Source of the DNA: Monodelphis domestica
Taxonomy: Eukaryota; Chordata; Mammalia; Didelphimorphia; Didelphidae
DNA length: 64,000 nt
Reading direction: 5' to 3'
NCBI RefSeq assembly: GCF_027887165.1
Contig: NC_077235.1
Span: 7,572,378-7,636,377, forward strand
This document shows, one piece after another, positions 47,215 to 59,449 of the stretch. The first letter of the stretch is position 1. The number at the start of each line of letters is the position of its first letter. A program made the position numbers and the translations under genes. Below the pieces are notes generated by a model that searched no databases, was not told where the DNA came from, and was given only the letters and a program-made list of their open reading frames with translations.

Positions 47215-48085
47215 TAAAAGAGGGCTCTTTGGTTAATATGGTAATATAATAGTTCATAGCCAGTCCAATTTCCCTGGCAAATAAATATGCCAGCAAATAT
47301 TTAAATCATCACCATAGGAAACAATGATCAATAAAATCAAAGGGAAATAGCAGTAACCTCTTTCATACACTCTAGGATACCTCAAGAAGAACATCAGAAA
47401 CCTCTAGTAAATGGATTTGCCTGCAACCAATGGGATCTGAACCCGGGCCTGTTAGAGCTACAATAGGGGACAGAGTCAGCCTTGGACAGGACATTGCCAA
47501 GTCCTCAATTGAGAGGCAGAGTTGACAAGGCACACATATACCTTGAGTTCCAACACAATGTCGAAAGCCAGTGCTTCTCTTGGAGCTATAGAAAAGATAG
47601 GGCCAACTCCTGGAGGCTATTTCCAACAGCTGGAATCTTTCAGGAATACTGCAGAGAACAGATATCATTGATGGCTGTCAATTATATGAGAAAGGGAGAG
47701 AGATGGAACCATGGCCAGTACCTGCACAGAGCCACCATGAGACGAGTCAGAGAGAATACCATAGGGCAAGACCTGGTCCCATGTGCTTCATTTACAGCTG
47801 CGACACTGCAGGGGCATCTAGATTGCTGAAGACCAGGTTATCTCGGGAGGGCCTCACCCTGGTACCAAGTAATAATCCAAGAACTGAGACTGGCTCCAAT
47901 GTGAGTAAAGAAGAAGCCTTGGAATACAATGGAGAAATTCTAAGGGTTAAAAGAGACCCAAGAAATAGACTCACAAGAAGCGAGTAACTGTACAATAAGT
48001 ACAAGTAGAGGTTGTCAGGGACCCACGTGCCAATGCATCAAAATCGAGCCAAACACTGGAGAGTAGAAATCTTAAACCAGATTTT
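47215..48085. other. no gene seen
   Basis: Unassigned sequence. Open frames up to 115 codons (47482, +) have no recognisable domain. Confidence 0.4.
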
Positions 48086-48089
48086 TTTT

Positions 48090-49230
48090 TACCAGCCATA
48101 ATGCAATGCAATTATAACCAAGAGCGGACATTTGGGAGAAAAATTAAAACTTAAATTGGAGACTAAATTACAGATAGTAAAAAATGTGAGTCAAAGAAGA
48201 AATGAAACCTAATTTTACCAAAGAAACGTACAATGAGAACACACAAAAATTTTGGGGACACCACCAAAGTATTCATTAGGGGAAAATTCCTATCTAACCA
48301 CTTTGATCAACAAAATAGAGAAAGAACTGATCATTAAACTGTGAATGCAACTAAAAAAGTAGAAAAAGAAAACATTTAAAGAGCCAATTAAACAAGGAAA
48401 CAAACATTCTGAAAATCAAAGCACTGATAAACAAGGGAGAACAAAAATACTGAATTGATATGATAAATAAGACTAGGAGTGATTTTCTGAAAACATGAAA
48501 TAGCTAAATCTTTATGTAACTTGATTTAAAAAGGAGGAATACCAAATTATCATATTCAAAAATGAAATAAAAGAATTAGAAACAATGTTGCCCAATCATA
48601 TCCCCCCCCCCAATTCCTCATAACTTAAAAGAAATAGATGAACACGTATAATAACATAACGAATGAGAATAGGGCCCCATCCTGGGACCCTACCCTACTC
48701 AGATGAACCGAATAAGATGCAGAGAATTCCGGAAACTCCCAAAGAACACAAATACAAGGTAAGATACAAATACAAATACAAGTGAATTCTCTCAAACAAT
48801 CAAAGAACAATTCATTACAACTTTAGACAGACTGTTGCAGAAACAGACAATGGAAGACATTCTATCAACTGCCTTCTTTGAGATAAATACAATCCTCTAA
48901 ACCAGAGAGATAAAGCAGAGAAAGAAAATTATAAACTAGTATCTCCAGTGAATATTTATGCAAAAGCATTGAATGAAGTATATACTAGATCAACATATGA
49001 AAAAGATTATATGCTGAAACCCAACTGGATTTCTATCGGGAATACAGTTGGTTGGCTATTCAAATATAAATATATATATATAGAAATAAATAAAAAATAT
49101 AACAGATCATCTAAATAGCAAATCAATAAAAGTAAGAAGACTATATCAACAGATGTGGAAATGGTAACTGACAAAATACAAAACCCATTTAAAGGAAGAA
49201 ACACTTGTAAGAGGGCGAAGAAAGAGACGT
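48090..49230 (+). mobile_element. L1 ORF2 remnant (reverse-transcriptase region)
   Basis: The text follows mammalian L1 ORF2: aaccactttgatcaacaaaa, ctgataaacaagggagaaca, then aaagcagagaaagaaaatta and tataaactagtatctcc (the KENYRPIS-like RT motif, damaged). The end carries gacaaaatacaaaacccatt (the DKIQHP-like motif). Stops and indels break every frame. Confidence 0.65.
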
Positions 49231-49599
49231 CTCCATAATGTGGAGAACAGGAGCAGTGCATCTTTAAGACTAGCCCTTTCTCTCTTCATAGGTTCATTCT
49301 CTGCAGCTCCAAACTTGAGTACTAGGGGACATACTCCGTCCTTAGGTCACTGCCTCTATAGGGTTGTGTCTTTCTCGAGTACATGTCTCTGTTTCCTGCT
49401 TGATGGAGTGTCTCCTTATGGTCCACAGGCCTTGACATGGTAGATAGGGCAGGGGAGAGAAGAGAAAATCCTTTCCCTATCCTGCTGGCTGGCCTCTGGT
49501 ATAGGTACAGTGGTATCCTCTACAAAGTAGTGTCAAACTCAAATTGAAATGTGGGGCCACTAAACTGTATATAAAGACCCCTGCAGGCTTCATATTGAC

Positions 49600-49850
49600 T
49601 GAGAAATGTGTTATTTTTCAGTTGTTTCAGTCTGACTCTTCATGACTCCATTTTGGGGTGTTCTTGGCAAAGATACTGGAGTGGTTTGCCATTTTCTCCT
49701 CCAGTTCATTTTATAGAAGAGGAAACTGAGGCAAACAGGGTGACGTGACTTGTTCAGGGTCACAGCTGGTAAGTGTCTAAGGGTAGATTTTAACTTAGAA
49801 AGCCGAGTCTTCCTGATTCTAGGCCCTGTGCTCTATCTACTATTCACTCT
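49600..49850 (-). mobile_element. marsupial tRNA-derived SINE (second family), minus strand
   Basis: Order: agttgtttcagtctgactct, tcatgactccattttggg, gttcttggcaaagatactgg, agtggtttgccattttctcc, aggaaactgaggcaaacagg, gacttgttcagggtcacagc and cttcctgattctaggccct. Confidence 0.85.
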
Positions 49851-49859
49851 GAAAACCAC

Positions 49860-51055
49860 ATATTAACACTATGTCCTCTTGTATTTTTATTTATTATATT
49901 AAATATTTCCCAATGACATTTAATCTGGTTTGGCCTGCACGGCTGGGATGGAAAGCAGGTTGTTTGACATTCTGCTCTACAATTGTTTCCAGCTCTCAAA
50001 CTCTGAAATTCAAAGAGGGTTTAGCCATTTAACACCACCCCCCCCCTGCGTGCTGAAGCCAGTTGCCCAGTCAGTCATGCTGTTTCTTCCTTGCCCCAAT
50101 CGGAGAGGTATTTTACCTCGCAAAGAGTAAAGGGATTAGGGCATAGATGTATCTGGTTTACCCACCAAGTGCCTAACTTGTGAACACATTCCTTCCCTGA
50201 TTGTATTAACTGGATTGTGGGAGTGAGCGTGGAATCCTATCCTTTGCACCGTCCCGCCAGTGAAATGCTTGCAGATCCAAGCGAGGCTGGACGGCTTTTG
50301 TTGTTGTCGTTGCCCATGGTTTTGTTTCCAGATTTCATGTGGCCCAGCACGCGAAGGATCTGGCAATTAGTACTCTTCCATAAGGATACAGGGCTAGCCT
50401 GGCTACTGGTTCTAGGGAGGATATTTGCTTCCAAAGCTCCGGTTAAAGAATCTGACAAAGCAAACCTCATTTTACCAAGTTCTCAGGATGTCACTTGGCT
50501 TAGTGCATTTACAACCCAAAGGAAGCACATGAAAGGAGAAGAGAAAGAAAAGCAAGCTTCTGTTCTCAGAAGCAAAGTCCGATCTTCCTCGCAGAGCCTT
50601 GTGATTCTCCCCCAAAGGATTAGGTACATGGGGCCATTTGGAAGTCACTTCCTTCCCCTTCAGGTGAGAAAACAAACCACTCTGCCTTGGTGCTTGTGCA
50701 ACAGTACAGACCGGAAGTACTCATTTTCCCTTCTTCCACTATAGGATTCAACTGCTTTGGCCCGAGTTGGGTACCAAGAGCGACAACAAAACCCAGTGAG
50801 GTGGGGGGGGCGGGGAAGGGTGCTCACCCTCTTTCCCATTTAAAAAAAAGGTCTCTCTGTTAAGCGACCACACATGTGGACCAAGATTAATCAATCATAG
50901 GGCTAATTTTCTTCAGACACCCATAATCTCTCCAGGGCTCCCAGAAACGCTTTTAGGAATCCTCTTGGAAGACCAAGTATGCCAAGATGAGCAGGCTACC
51001 AAAGAGGTATAGGCTTCCTAGAGGGGAGTCAAAACTTTAGGGGTGATTACGGTTT
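49860..51055. other. no gene or clear repeat seen
   Basis: The 175-codon open frame at 50217-50744 (+) has no recognisable domain, signal peptide or splice support. Otherwise ordinary sequence. Confidence 0.45.
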
Positions 51056-51059
51056 CTAA

Positions 51060-51265
51060 CTTGAATGCTGGGCCCTTCCTTTGCTTGATTTTCTCTCATT
51101 TTCCTGCACTTTGCTTGTTTGTGTCTAGCTGTTTACATGTTGTCTCCCCCGTCTGATTGTAAATTCCTTAAGGGTAGGGACGATTCTCGCCGTCTCTGGT
51201 TCCCTAGCACTTAGCATGGTGCCTGGGACATATTAAACATTTACAAAATGCTTACTGACTGACGA
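51060..51265 (+). mobile_element. L2 LINE 3' end
   Basis: It contains catgttgtctcccccgtctg, attgtaaattccttaagggt, agcacttagcatggtgcctg and acatttacaaaatgctta, the complete L2 tail order. Confidence 0.75.
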
Positions 51266-51959
51266 ACTTGATCATAAGGACCTCAAGGGAGGCATCTGGA
51301 CTCGTGGCCCAATAAATTAAGCCCTCTGCTTTGCTGAAAAGTAAGAAGAAAAAGGAATCTAGATGAATTCCCCCTAGCATCCTCTCGCTGAAGTGTTAGC
51401 TCCAATGTCTAAGGATCCCCGATCTCTGCACTCTTTATTAGCTTCCACATTTTTAACATGGATATATCAGTAGACAAATAAGCAAAAGTTAAATCAGAAA
51501 AACTGATCTGATCCGTGAAGGAAATGCTCCAGATAACTGCCTATGCAATTACAATGTAAAACAACACAACTTAAAACTCCCCACTAATTTTTCTCCAGTG
51601 GATCCCTACTGTAGAGCATACAACGTGGACAGTCTCAGAGGAAGGCCCTATGCAGAAGGTTTCTGCAAATGTGTAAGGGGCCCACAGAGATCTTGGATGA
51701 AATCTCCAGGGATCAATCAATGTTTTCAAAAATGTACATATCTCATCTCCCCAGAACTTCTCTAGGCCCTCCTGGCTTCCTGAGCTATCAGCCTGTACCC
51801 ACTTCCTCCCTTCACTAACACATTTTGCGAAAGAGTAATCTATATTTGTTAGTTTTTCTTTCTCCCCACTCATTGATTCTTCACTCGAAGGCTTTCTTTT
51901 GAACGTGTCTTCTCTGAGGTTAAAACAGCCTCTCAGTTACCAAATCCATCGAATCGCCT

Positions 51960-52340
51960 TTTGTCCAGGCCCCATCCTCCTTGCCTTCTCCTCAGACAGA
52001 GATTTTGTGGATCACCTCCTCCTTCTGGAACCTCTCTCTTTCCTTGGTTGTTGTGGCCCTCTTTTCTTTTCTCCTTCCATTCCATCCCATGACAGTTTTA
52101 ATCATTGGCATAGCTTCAGTCTTCATGGCAATAATTCTTCAATGTCTCTCTTTCTCTCTCTGTATCTTTATTCACCTTCTCCCCTAAGCTGCAGACCCAC
52201 GTTTCCAATTGCTTGCTGGACATCTCTACCTGGATTGCCTCTGCACACACCTTAAATTTGGCATGTTCAAAATCAAACTCATCCTTTTTCCCCAAACTCT
52301 AGCCCTTCCTCTCCCTTCTTGCACCACTCTTCGACCACAT
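51960..52340 (+). mobile_element. L2 LINE reverse-transcriptase fragment
   Basis: In one frame the translation includes SSDRDFVDHLLLLEPLSFLG, which lines up with the L2 RT motif DLSAAFDTVDHSLLLETLSS. Further on, gcagacccacgtttcc, aattgcttgctggacatctc and tacctggattgcctctgcac match the conserved L2 block after the YADD motif. The DNA between is deleted or scrambled. Confidence 0.65.
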
Positions 52341-52974
52341 CCAACTGGGAAACTGAGGTAACGTTCTTTGGAGTGGACCTTCTTTGCAAGTTCTCTCCAG
52401 ACTATTTCTTCCTTTCCAGGCCCACAGCCACCTTCTAGATCAATCAATTTGGGGCTCAGAAATCTTTGATGGCTCCCCTCCATGCTTGCCAAATCAACTT
52501 CAGATAGTTCACAATATTTTTGAGGTGGGGACTACAGAGGTCATGTCCCAAAAGCCTTAGTGCAATTTTAAGCTATAAAAGCTTTCTGAAAACCTGTGGA
52601 TTTTACCATTTGGGGGGCTCTACTTTATGGCTTCTCACACAGTGCTGATCACAAAGGTTCTTACTGAATACTTGGTGAACAAAAGAAGAGAGTAGGGAAT
52701 CATCTAATGGTCTGGAGCAATGTGGGCTACCAAAGTGACAAACTAGATCCATAAGTGATTTGGGGGGATCAGAATGACTCGGAGGATTCCTATCAAGCTT
52801 CCATTTTGCTCATGGAGAGTATGTGTGTGCGTGTGGTCCAGAATATGACTGTTCTCCCAAAGAAAGAGAAATGGAGAATAGCTAGAATTCGAACCCAGTG
52901 TCCCTAGCACACTCTGTTTAGGTTGGACCTACTCTGTTCCTTTCTTTCTCTCACCCTTTCAATTTGGAGATGTG

Positions 52975-53145
52975 GACATATAACCACAGCTTTAGAGCTA
53001 AAAGAGACCTTAGAGGTCATCTAAAGGAATGCCCATATTTTACAAAAGTAGAAACTGAGCAAAGAGAGATTTCTTCAAGGTTACACAGGTAGGAAGTGGC
53101 AGGGCTAAGTCCTCTGATTCTAAAGGTAGTAGAGGCCTTTTTGCT
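52975..53145 (-). mobile_element. MIR-like remnant, minus strand
   Basis: tttagagctaaaagagacct, tagaggtcatctaaa, gtagaaactgagc, caaggttacacaggtaggaa and gtggcagggctaagtcctct follow the reversed MIR-like order. Confidence 0.6.
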
Positions 53146-53224
53146 CTACTAGCTTTCCTCAGTTCCATTCCATACAGTATCCCATCACTTATCCCATAGC
53201 TTACCAACTGTTTCCTGAAATGAA

Positions 53225-53620
53225 TGACTTTGAATTGAACATTAATGAAGTGCCTACTGTGCACTAGGCCCAATGCTAGATATTGGGGATCTAAACAGCT
53301 CCTGCTTTCACAAGGATCTTCCACCCTACCAGAGGATTATAACAGGGACTCAAGTGAATAAATAGAAAGCATACACGAAGTGATCATTTCAAAATGGGTC
53401 ATGCACTTGGTCCTGGAGAGACAGATGAGGAAAGACAAGTGAGCTGTGCTTTGAAGGGATGTTTCGGGACATCTCTGAAGAGGGAATACATTACCAACCT
53501 ATAAAGGGATCGAGGTAAGAAATACGTAAGGAAATATTGTAGACAGTGTCCAGCTAGCAGCTTGTGGGACAGGGAGAGGACTACGAAACAACTTTCCCTC
53601 TGGAAGCTAGCAAAGGTTCT
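53225..53620 (-). mobile_element. old CR1/L2-clade LINE remnant, minus strand
   Basis: aatgaagtgcctactgtgca, ctaggcccaatgctagatat, ggggatctaaacagctcctg and gagctgtgctttgaaggga belong to the family listed at 19140. Confidence 0.5.
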
Positions 53621-53809
53621 TCTTTCCTTCATTGGTGGGGCTAGGTAGCTGGGTGAACCTTTGATGCAAAAGCGGAGGGGAGAGAGATTAATGAAAAAGA
53701 GATAGCCTTTGGGGGAAGAGGCAGGGACCTACCTTTGGATTGCTTTCTAAAGGTGCAATGGACTTCTTCTTTAGAAAAAAAGTGGGTTAATCCTTCACAG
53801 AGTTGTAAC

Positions 53810-54240
53810 TGCCTCCTCCTTCAACTGATAATTATACAATCAAATTCTGCATTCATTGATGGAAAGGAAATGTTTTTAAATCTTCATTAGGCATCCTGCT
53901 GGGGGCCCAGAGATAAGCTCAATTGTGGCACTACAGCAGGCTTTGAGAAAGAACAAAATGAGCTAATTGTGTGCAGGAGTTTATGGTCTTATTATTCTTA
54001 ATATAATTCCGAGCTTCATTTGAAGTCCGTGCTAATGTAATAGCTGCTCTTTAGGGCCAGATATCAAAGATTTTGACATAATTATGAGGTTCAAGATGTT
54101 GAGCATAGCTCCCGTCCCGCTATCAGAGGAACTGGGGGACGGCAAGCGGAAAAATCAAAAGCAATAAATTGTAGTTTAATATAGCAATGCATATGCGGGG
54201 AAATAGAGTTATTTAGAATTTACCTAGAGATGATAATATT
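53810..54240. promoter_or_regulatory. repeat-free AT-rich stretch, candidate conserved non-coding element
   Basis: About 430 bp has no transposon signature and contains many homeodomain- or POU-like AT motifs (ctaatgtaatagc, cataattatgagg, tagcaatgcatatgcgg). There is no coding frame. Regulatory function is only inferred from composition. Confidence 0.25.
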
Positions 54241-54304
54241 CTGGTTGTCCATAGTTTCTAGTCAATGGGGTGGGAGGATTTGGACAAAGCAGACCAGGTC
54301 AAGG

Positions 54305-54480
54305 GAGTATGGGTCTAGAGTCAGAGGCCCTGGATTTGAATCCTTGATTTGCCCCTTACTAACTGCGTGACTATGGACAGATCACTTTAACTGCTCTGGG
54401 CCTCCGTTTCCTCATCTCTAACTATTATAAGAATAACAACTCACATTTATAGAGTGCTGGAAAACTTTGTTTGCAACATC
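54305..54480 (+). mobile_element. MIR-like CORE-SINE, plus strand
   Basis: agtcagaggccctggatttg, aatccttgatttgcccctta, ctaactgcgtgactatggac and ctccgtttcctcatctctaa follow MIR order. Confidence 0.7.
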
Positions 54481-54489
54481 CCTGTGAAG

Positions 54490-54905
54490 AAGGTAATACA
54501 AGTAAAAGATCAGAGGGCTACTAGTTCAGAGGGATCCAGGATATCATCTTGTCCAATCTCCCATTGCACAGGTGAGAAAAATACAAGGTAGCAGAATCAA
54601 GTGTCTTTTTGCCCAGTATCACACTGGTAGTAAACAGAAGAAGCAAGATTCAGATGTAGAGTCTCTGCCTTTTTGTACCTCACATGATTCCCCTCCAAAT
54701 TTGGAGATTGTATATAGAGGTGCATGGGATGAGTAGTCAGGCTGAATAATGGAATTTATAGAAGTGAATAACATTAGATCCATCTAATGTACCTCCATTT
54801 CACAGATGAGAAAGCTAAGTCTTAGAGAAGTTGAAAAATTTGAACCTAGGTCTTCTAGGTCTTCAGGTCCAATCAGTATACTTTCCACTATAGCATCCTG
54901 TAAGA
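54490..54905 (-). mobile_element. two MIR-like remnants, minus strand
   Basis: 54500-54690 (tcttgtccaatctcccattg, cacaggtgagaaaaatac) and 54780-54905 (tccatttcacagatgagaaa, tgaacctaggtcttctaggt) are two diverged copies in the same orientation. Confidence 0.5.
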
Positions 54906-55260
54906 TAAGGGGCCTGGACTGCTAGGGACCTAGGATCCTTAGAATCTTATCTTCCACATGTCAGTTTTCAGGGAGTGATTAAAGATTTTTGCTCTCTCTA
55001 CACACTGAAAACAGTTTAATTCATTATAATGGAAGAGACCTTCTAGCTCTTATCAGAGGGATGGAAGAACTGCTAGGGTTGAATGCTTTATACACTATCA
55101 GATACAGTCACTGTATTGGGCACTTTGGCTTAATTAATGGGTTTTGTTTGTTGTTTGAAGGGAGGATGCAGTTTTAGTAGTTTGTGGATCTTGAAAGTCT
55201 CTGGATCCCTTCAGCCTTGACCCTATAACATCATGGCAAAAGACAAGCCAATTGTTCATC

Positions 55261-55489
55261 TTTTTCTTCCCTCCCTCTTTCTTGCTTTCTTTCTTGCCTT
55301 CTTCCTTCCTTCCTTCCTTCCTTCTTTCCTTCCTTCCTTCCTTCCTTCCTTCCTTCCTTCCTTCCTTCCTTCCTTCCTTCCTTCCTTCCTTCCTTCCTTC
55401 CTTCCTTCCTTCCTTCCTTCCTTCCTTCCTTCCTTCCTTCCTTCCTTCCTTCCTTCCTTCCTTCTCTCTCTCTCTTTCTTTCTTTTTTT
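55261..55489 (+). repeat. (TTCC)n tetranucleotide array
   Basis: About 140 bp of uninterrupted TTCC units (55326-55464) lie within a longer imperfect pyrimidine tract. The long open frame of repeated Leu-Pro-Ser-Phe here is the repeat and not a gene. Confidence 0.97.
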
Positions 55490-55494
55490 CCTAG

Positions 55495-56190
55495 AGCTGG
55501 ATGTTACACTCTGTTATGGTGTGACTGAGACCTATATCACTGGAGGGAGAACCCCCATTGGTCATACTGTAGATGCAAAGGAAGGCCTCCAGAGTATTGA
55601 GCAGATACTCCTTGGAGGATCTATGGCAGGCAGTGGAAAGAATCATTCAGCTTGAGAAGCCTGGATGAGTTATGATGTCTATTAGTGGAGAGTAATGAGC
55701 TCACAGATCGATCCATCAAAATGCTGGTGTCTATACTCTGTCCCCAAATAGAAGGATGGTCAGAAAGCTGAGGGCAAGGGCAGTCGGGGCATGGGCCCTG
55801 GTGCTGGGAGTTCTGGTAGACTATACTGATTACAGTACCAATGTTAAGGATCACATCTCGTATTTCCCTTTCCCTCTTGATGCCACCCGTCCCTCTGTCT
55901 GAGGTTTGGGCAGTGTCAGTGTAGATCTGTTCCTGTTGAGATGTGGCTAGATTTCATGTGAGTAAAATTCCCCAGTCATCATGAGAGCTCACCCTTAGGG
56001 AATGGCAGCTGTCCAGCTGAGACCTGTCAGAGAAGACCATGTAAAGGGGTCAAGATACCTTAGCTGTGGTCCTTCCTTGAGTCACACCCTCTGGGTAGCC
56101 ACTGAAGCATAACCAGTGCCTAGAGTATCTGCTGGCCTCAGAATGTGTCCCGCCCCTTCCTTCTGAGTCCAGCCCAGCTCAGAGGCTTTG
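55495..56190. other. no gene or clear repeat seen
   Basis: Unassigned sequence with ordinary composition. Confidence 0.4.
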
Positions 56191-56194
56191 TCTG

Positions 56195-56425
56195 ATTCCC
56201 CCAGATCGTAGCACACTCTCCTACCTTCAACTGCTTTGTCTTGTGTTATCCACACTTTGGTTGTACTTATCGGTGTTCATGTTGTAGCTGTCCTAAGCCT
56301 AGTAGAATAAATGTGCACTCCTAGAAGGCAGGGCATGCCTCATGTTTCCTGTTACGTCTGTCCCTCTGCCTGCACAGAACAGAGGTCTAAATGCTTAATG
56401 GATCAATAAATGAATGAATGAACAT
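56195..56425 (+). mobile_element. L2-like LINE 3' end
   Basis: agaataaatgtgcactccta, gaaggcagggcatgcctcat and aatggatcaataaatgaatg follow L2 tail order. Confidence 0.5.
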
Positions 56426-56848
56426 GGCCCCCGGCAGCGCCCCAGACAGTGCTTCTTGAATTGAAGTGATTTCCACAGAGCTTTGATGACAGGCACCTGG
56501 ATTCTGGTTTCAACTTTACTTCCGGAGGTGACGCTGGCAGCCATAGATGTGAGTGGTTCACATACGGAACGCTTTGCTTCCTCAGGCTGTGGATAAAGCA
56601 AAGGCTGTGAAGGGCAGCAACTGCAGCCATCAACCTGAATATCCACTTCCTGCTACAGAGAGTACTCAGGGCTAGAAAAAGAGATGAAGCATGGAATAAT
56701 GGGTAGAGTGTTGCCATGATCACAGAAAAGGCCTCTCTGGGCCTTAGTGGCCCCATCTCTAAAAGGGGAATAAGACTTGGAGTACCTACCTTACCAAGTT
56801 GACTGGAAGCTTACAGGAGATAAGAAGGGCATTCTACAAATGCCAGCT

Positions 56849-57102
56849 GGGCAGGTAGGTGGTGCACTGGAAAGAGTAAAGCCAGGAAGGTCCCTCTTTC
56901 TGAGTTTAGATATGGCCTCAGCCACTTCCTAGCTGTGTGACCCAGGGTGTGTCACTTCACCCTGTTTGTCTCGGTTTCCCCATCTGTAAAATGAGCTGGA
57001 GAAGGAAATGGCAAACCATTCCAATACTTCTGCCAAGAAAGCAGCCCCAAATGGAGTCACAAAGGGTTGAATGTGACTGAAAAACAACTGAATAACAAAA
57101 AT
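56849..57102 (+). mobile_element. marsupial tRNA-derived SINE (second family), plus strand
   Basis: Head gggcaggtaggtggtgcact, then agctgtgtgacccagggtgt, ggtttccccatctgtaaaat, gagctggagaaggaaatggc and aaatggagtcacaaagggtt. It is flanked by aaatgccagct (56838-56848) and aaatggcagct (57103-57113), an 11-bp duplication with one mismatch. Confidence 0.9.
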
Positions 57103-57114
57103 AAATGGCAGCTA

Positions 57115-58125
57115 TCATTATTACCATCTTCCCTTAAAACAGGTGTTGGGTTCACTTCCCCTTGTATTCTCTTTCCTTGTTGGGCTGACTTTCCTATCTC
57201 CACCTAATAATTGGCATGGCCGATACTAGCCCACAGCCAGGCCTGACCAGTTGCTAACAATGAGCTTCTTTTGTATCCTCAGCTCAGTTATGCTTATGGT
57301 ATTAGGGAGGTGCCTTCCTGGGGGAGGAACGAGCATCTTTGCCCTGGATGTAGGTAGAGTGAAACAAGAGTTTCTCTCCTTCCCTTCCCTCAGCCACCCA
57401 CAGGCAGTGATACAACATTTTCTGAGTGGCACCAAGGGCATGCTCTGCTGGTACATGCTGTCCTCATCCATTAGCATTTCTTTCCCCCAGTTTGGTCTTA
57501 AACAAGACACCAGAGAAACAGGAAGGACAACATGGCAGTAGAGTAGGAGGCTACATTGGGGATCTGCTCCAAATTTAGCCACCCTCTGTCATGTCATGTG
57601 TCTATCAAGGAAAAGGGAAGATCCTCAGGATTTAGGCTTTAATAAAAATCCACAGGAAGAAAAAGGAAATCGATTTATACGATGAGTCCCACTGTAGAAA
57701 AAATAAATACAGGCAATATGAAAACTCAGCCCAATTCAGATGAATTGTAATGCCCAATGTTGGTCCCCAGACAATAAAAATGAGACTTCCCTGCCTCTCA
57801 TAGACAGATGCAGAACAATTGTTGCAGAATGTTGGATTTGGGTTCTTTGCGGCCCTTAAGTATTTTCCTTTGTTACAAGAGAAGGACTAATGGTTGGATG
57901 GGGCCTGGATTAGTGGCTGGATGCTGGGAAATGACTATGGTGTGAGAGATGAAAAACCAGTAGAACCATATGTGGGAGCATGAATAAAGGGCTACTCAAT
58001 TCATCCCATTTAGGAAGAGTTGCTTTTCTGTGAAATACTTGTTTTCTCTTTCTCCCTCACCCCATCTTTCTTTTCATCTTTTGTCACTGAGGTGACCTCA
58101 TAGTTCCTAAATGTTTGTCTCCCCT
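57115..58125. other. no gene or clear repeat seen
   Basis: Two overlapping open frames of 96 and 118 codons on opposite strands near 57226-57582 have no recognisable domain. Confidence 0.4.
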
Positions 58126-58129
58126 CAAT

Positions 58130-58325
58130 CTCATTCGATTCACCAAGCATTCATCAAGTGTGTATTCTACAAAAAGGCCTGTGTCAGGTGCTGGGGGAGC
58201 TACGACAACACATGGACCATGCTGCTGTCCCTCAGGTAGCTTACAGTCTAGTCAGGGGGATAAGACAGTATAGACCATAAGAGTCAGACTAGTGTGGGAG
58301 AGGATCAAAGGCAGGAGAAATATGT
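58130..58325 (-). mobile_element. old CR1/L2-clade LINE remnant, minus strand
   Basis: accaagcattcatcaagtgt, gtgtcaggtgctgggggagc and gtagcttacagtctagtcag fit the family at 19140. Confidence 0.5.
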
Positions 58326-58674
58326 TTTGGTTTGGGACAGAAGGCCCAGATAATCACTCTCGTTTATCAAGTACATCGAGCCTGCCCAAGCACCCTCAAC
58401 ACACATAACATGGCTGGGTGGCAGGTAGAGCAGGGATCCCTGACTTCATTCAACAGGTGAGAGGGGCAGTGACTTTCCTCTGATCTCTTAGCTTAGGCGG
58501 ACTGACACCCAGGTCTTCTGATCCTAAGGCAAATGCGTGGATTCCATCACAACACAGTCTCTTTCTGGAGGCTGTGTGGAGCAGCAGACTTTTGAGCTGG
58601 GTAGGATACTATTAAGCATTTCCTTATAGGTCAGTGTTACCTCTCTCTACCTGGGTATTACAATCCTTCCGTAC

Positions 58675-58676
<2 letters not shown>

Positions 58677-58710
<34 letters not shown>
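58677..58710 (+). repeat. (GT)n microsatellite
   Basis: About 16 tandem GT units after acaggg. Confidence 0.95.
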
Positions 58711-58711
<1 letters not shown>

Positions 58712-59449
58712 CCACGCATGTGTGTACAAGATAGAAATAGGCTGGTAAAAGTAGTAACTCTAGACTGGGCTTGATAACATCCTGATCCAGGCACCAATTC
58801 AGGGCTATCATGTTTCGGTAGATGGCAATGGCTAATGGATGGCCTCTTTCCAGGTTACCCTCCTCATGACCTGTGGGGGATTATGATGCATCCATATCTG
58901 CTCCTAACTTCACAGCATCTGCAAGACTGGCACTATACTAGTACCTCTGGCTCTCAGAAGAGGACTTTCCTGTCAAGGCTTTAGGCGGTGTTCCAGATGG
59001 TATGCTGGGCAATGTTACCCTCATCAATTTGGCTTTTGGCATTTAGGCGAAGCAGAGATCTTATCCAGGCCATCTGGAGCTGCCATATTTTACATCTGTA
59101 AATGAAAGAAGACATAAAGGAATGAGTGTGACCTACTGTAATTGTTACCCAGCTCTGACTTCCCAAGGGCTAGGTTGCCCAAATGGGTACTGCCCCTGCT
59201 CTATGAACACTTTGATTAGCATGGCATTTGGGTGAGTCAATGGGCATGTATCTAATTAGAAATTCAATTACTTGGGAAGCAGCACAGGGCCCAGGAGGGT
59301 GAAGACCAGCAATACATCTCTAAGTCAGTCTACCTGTAACCTGGTGAAGTCATCCGCGCCCTCTTGGGGCCCCAGCCAGACAGGTAGGATTCGGCCACAT
59401 TGCCTTTTCTCCCTCTGCAAGGAGTCTCTTGGTCGGTAAAAGAAAAGTA

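Noticed and set aside
50217..50744. 175-codon plus-strand frame
   Set aside because: No recognisable domain, transmembrane pattern or splice support; the length is within chance for 64 kb in six frames.
55233..55655. 140-codon frame rich in Leu-Pro-Ser-Phe
   Set aside because: It is the TTCC array in translation.
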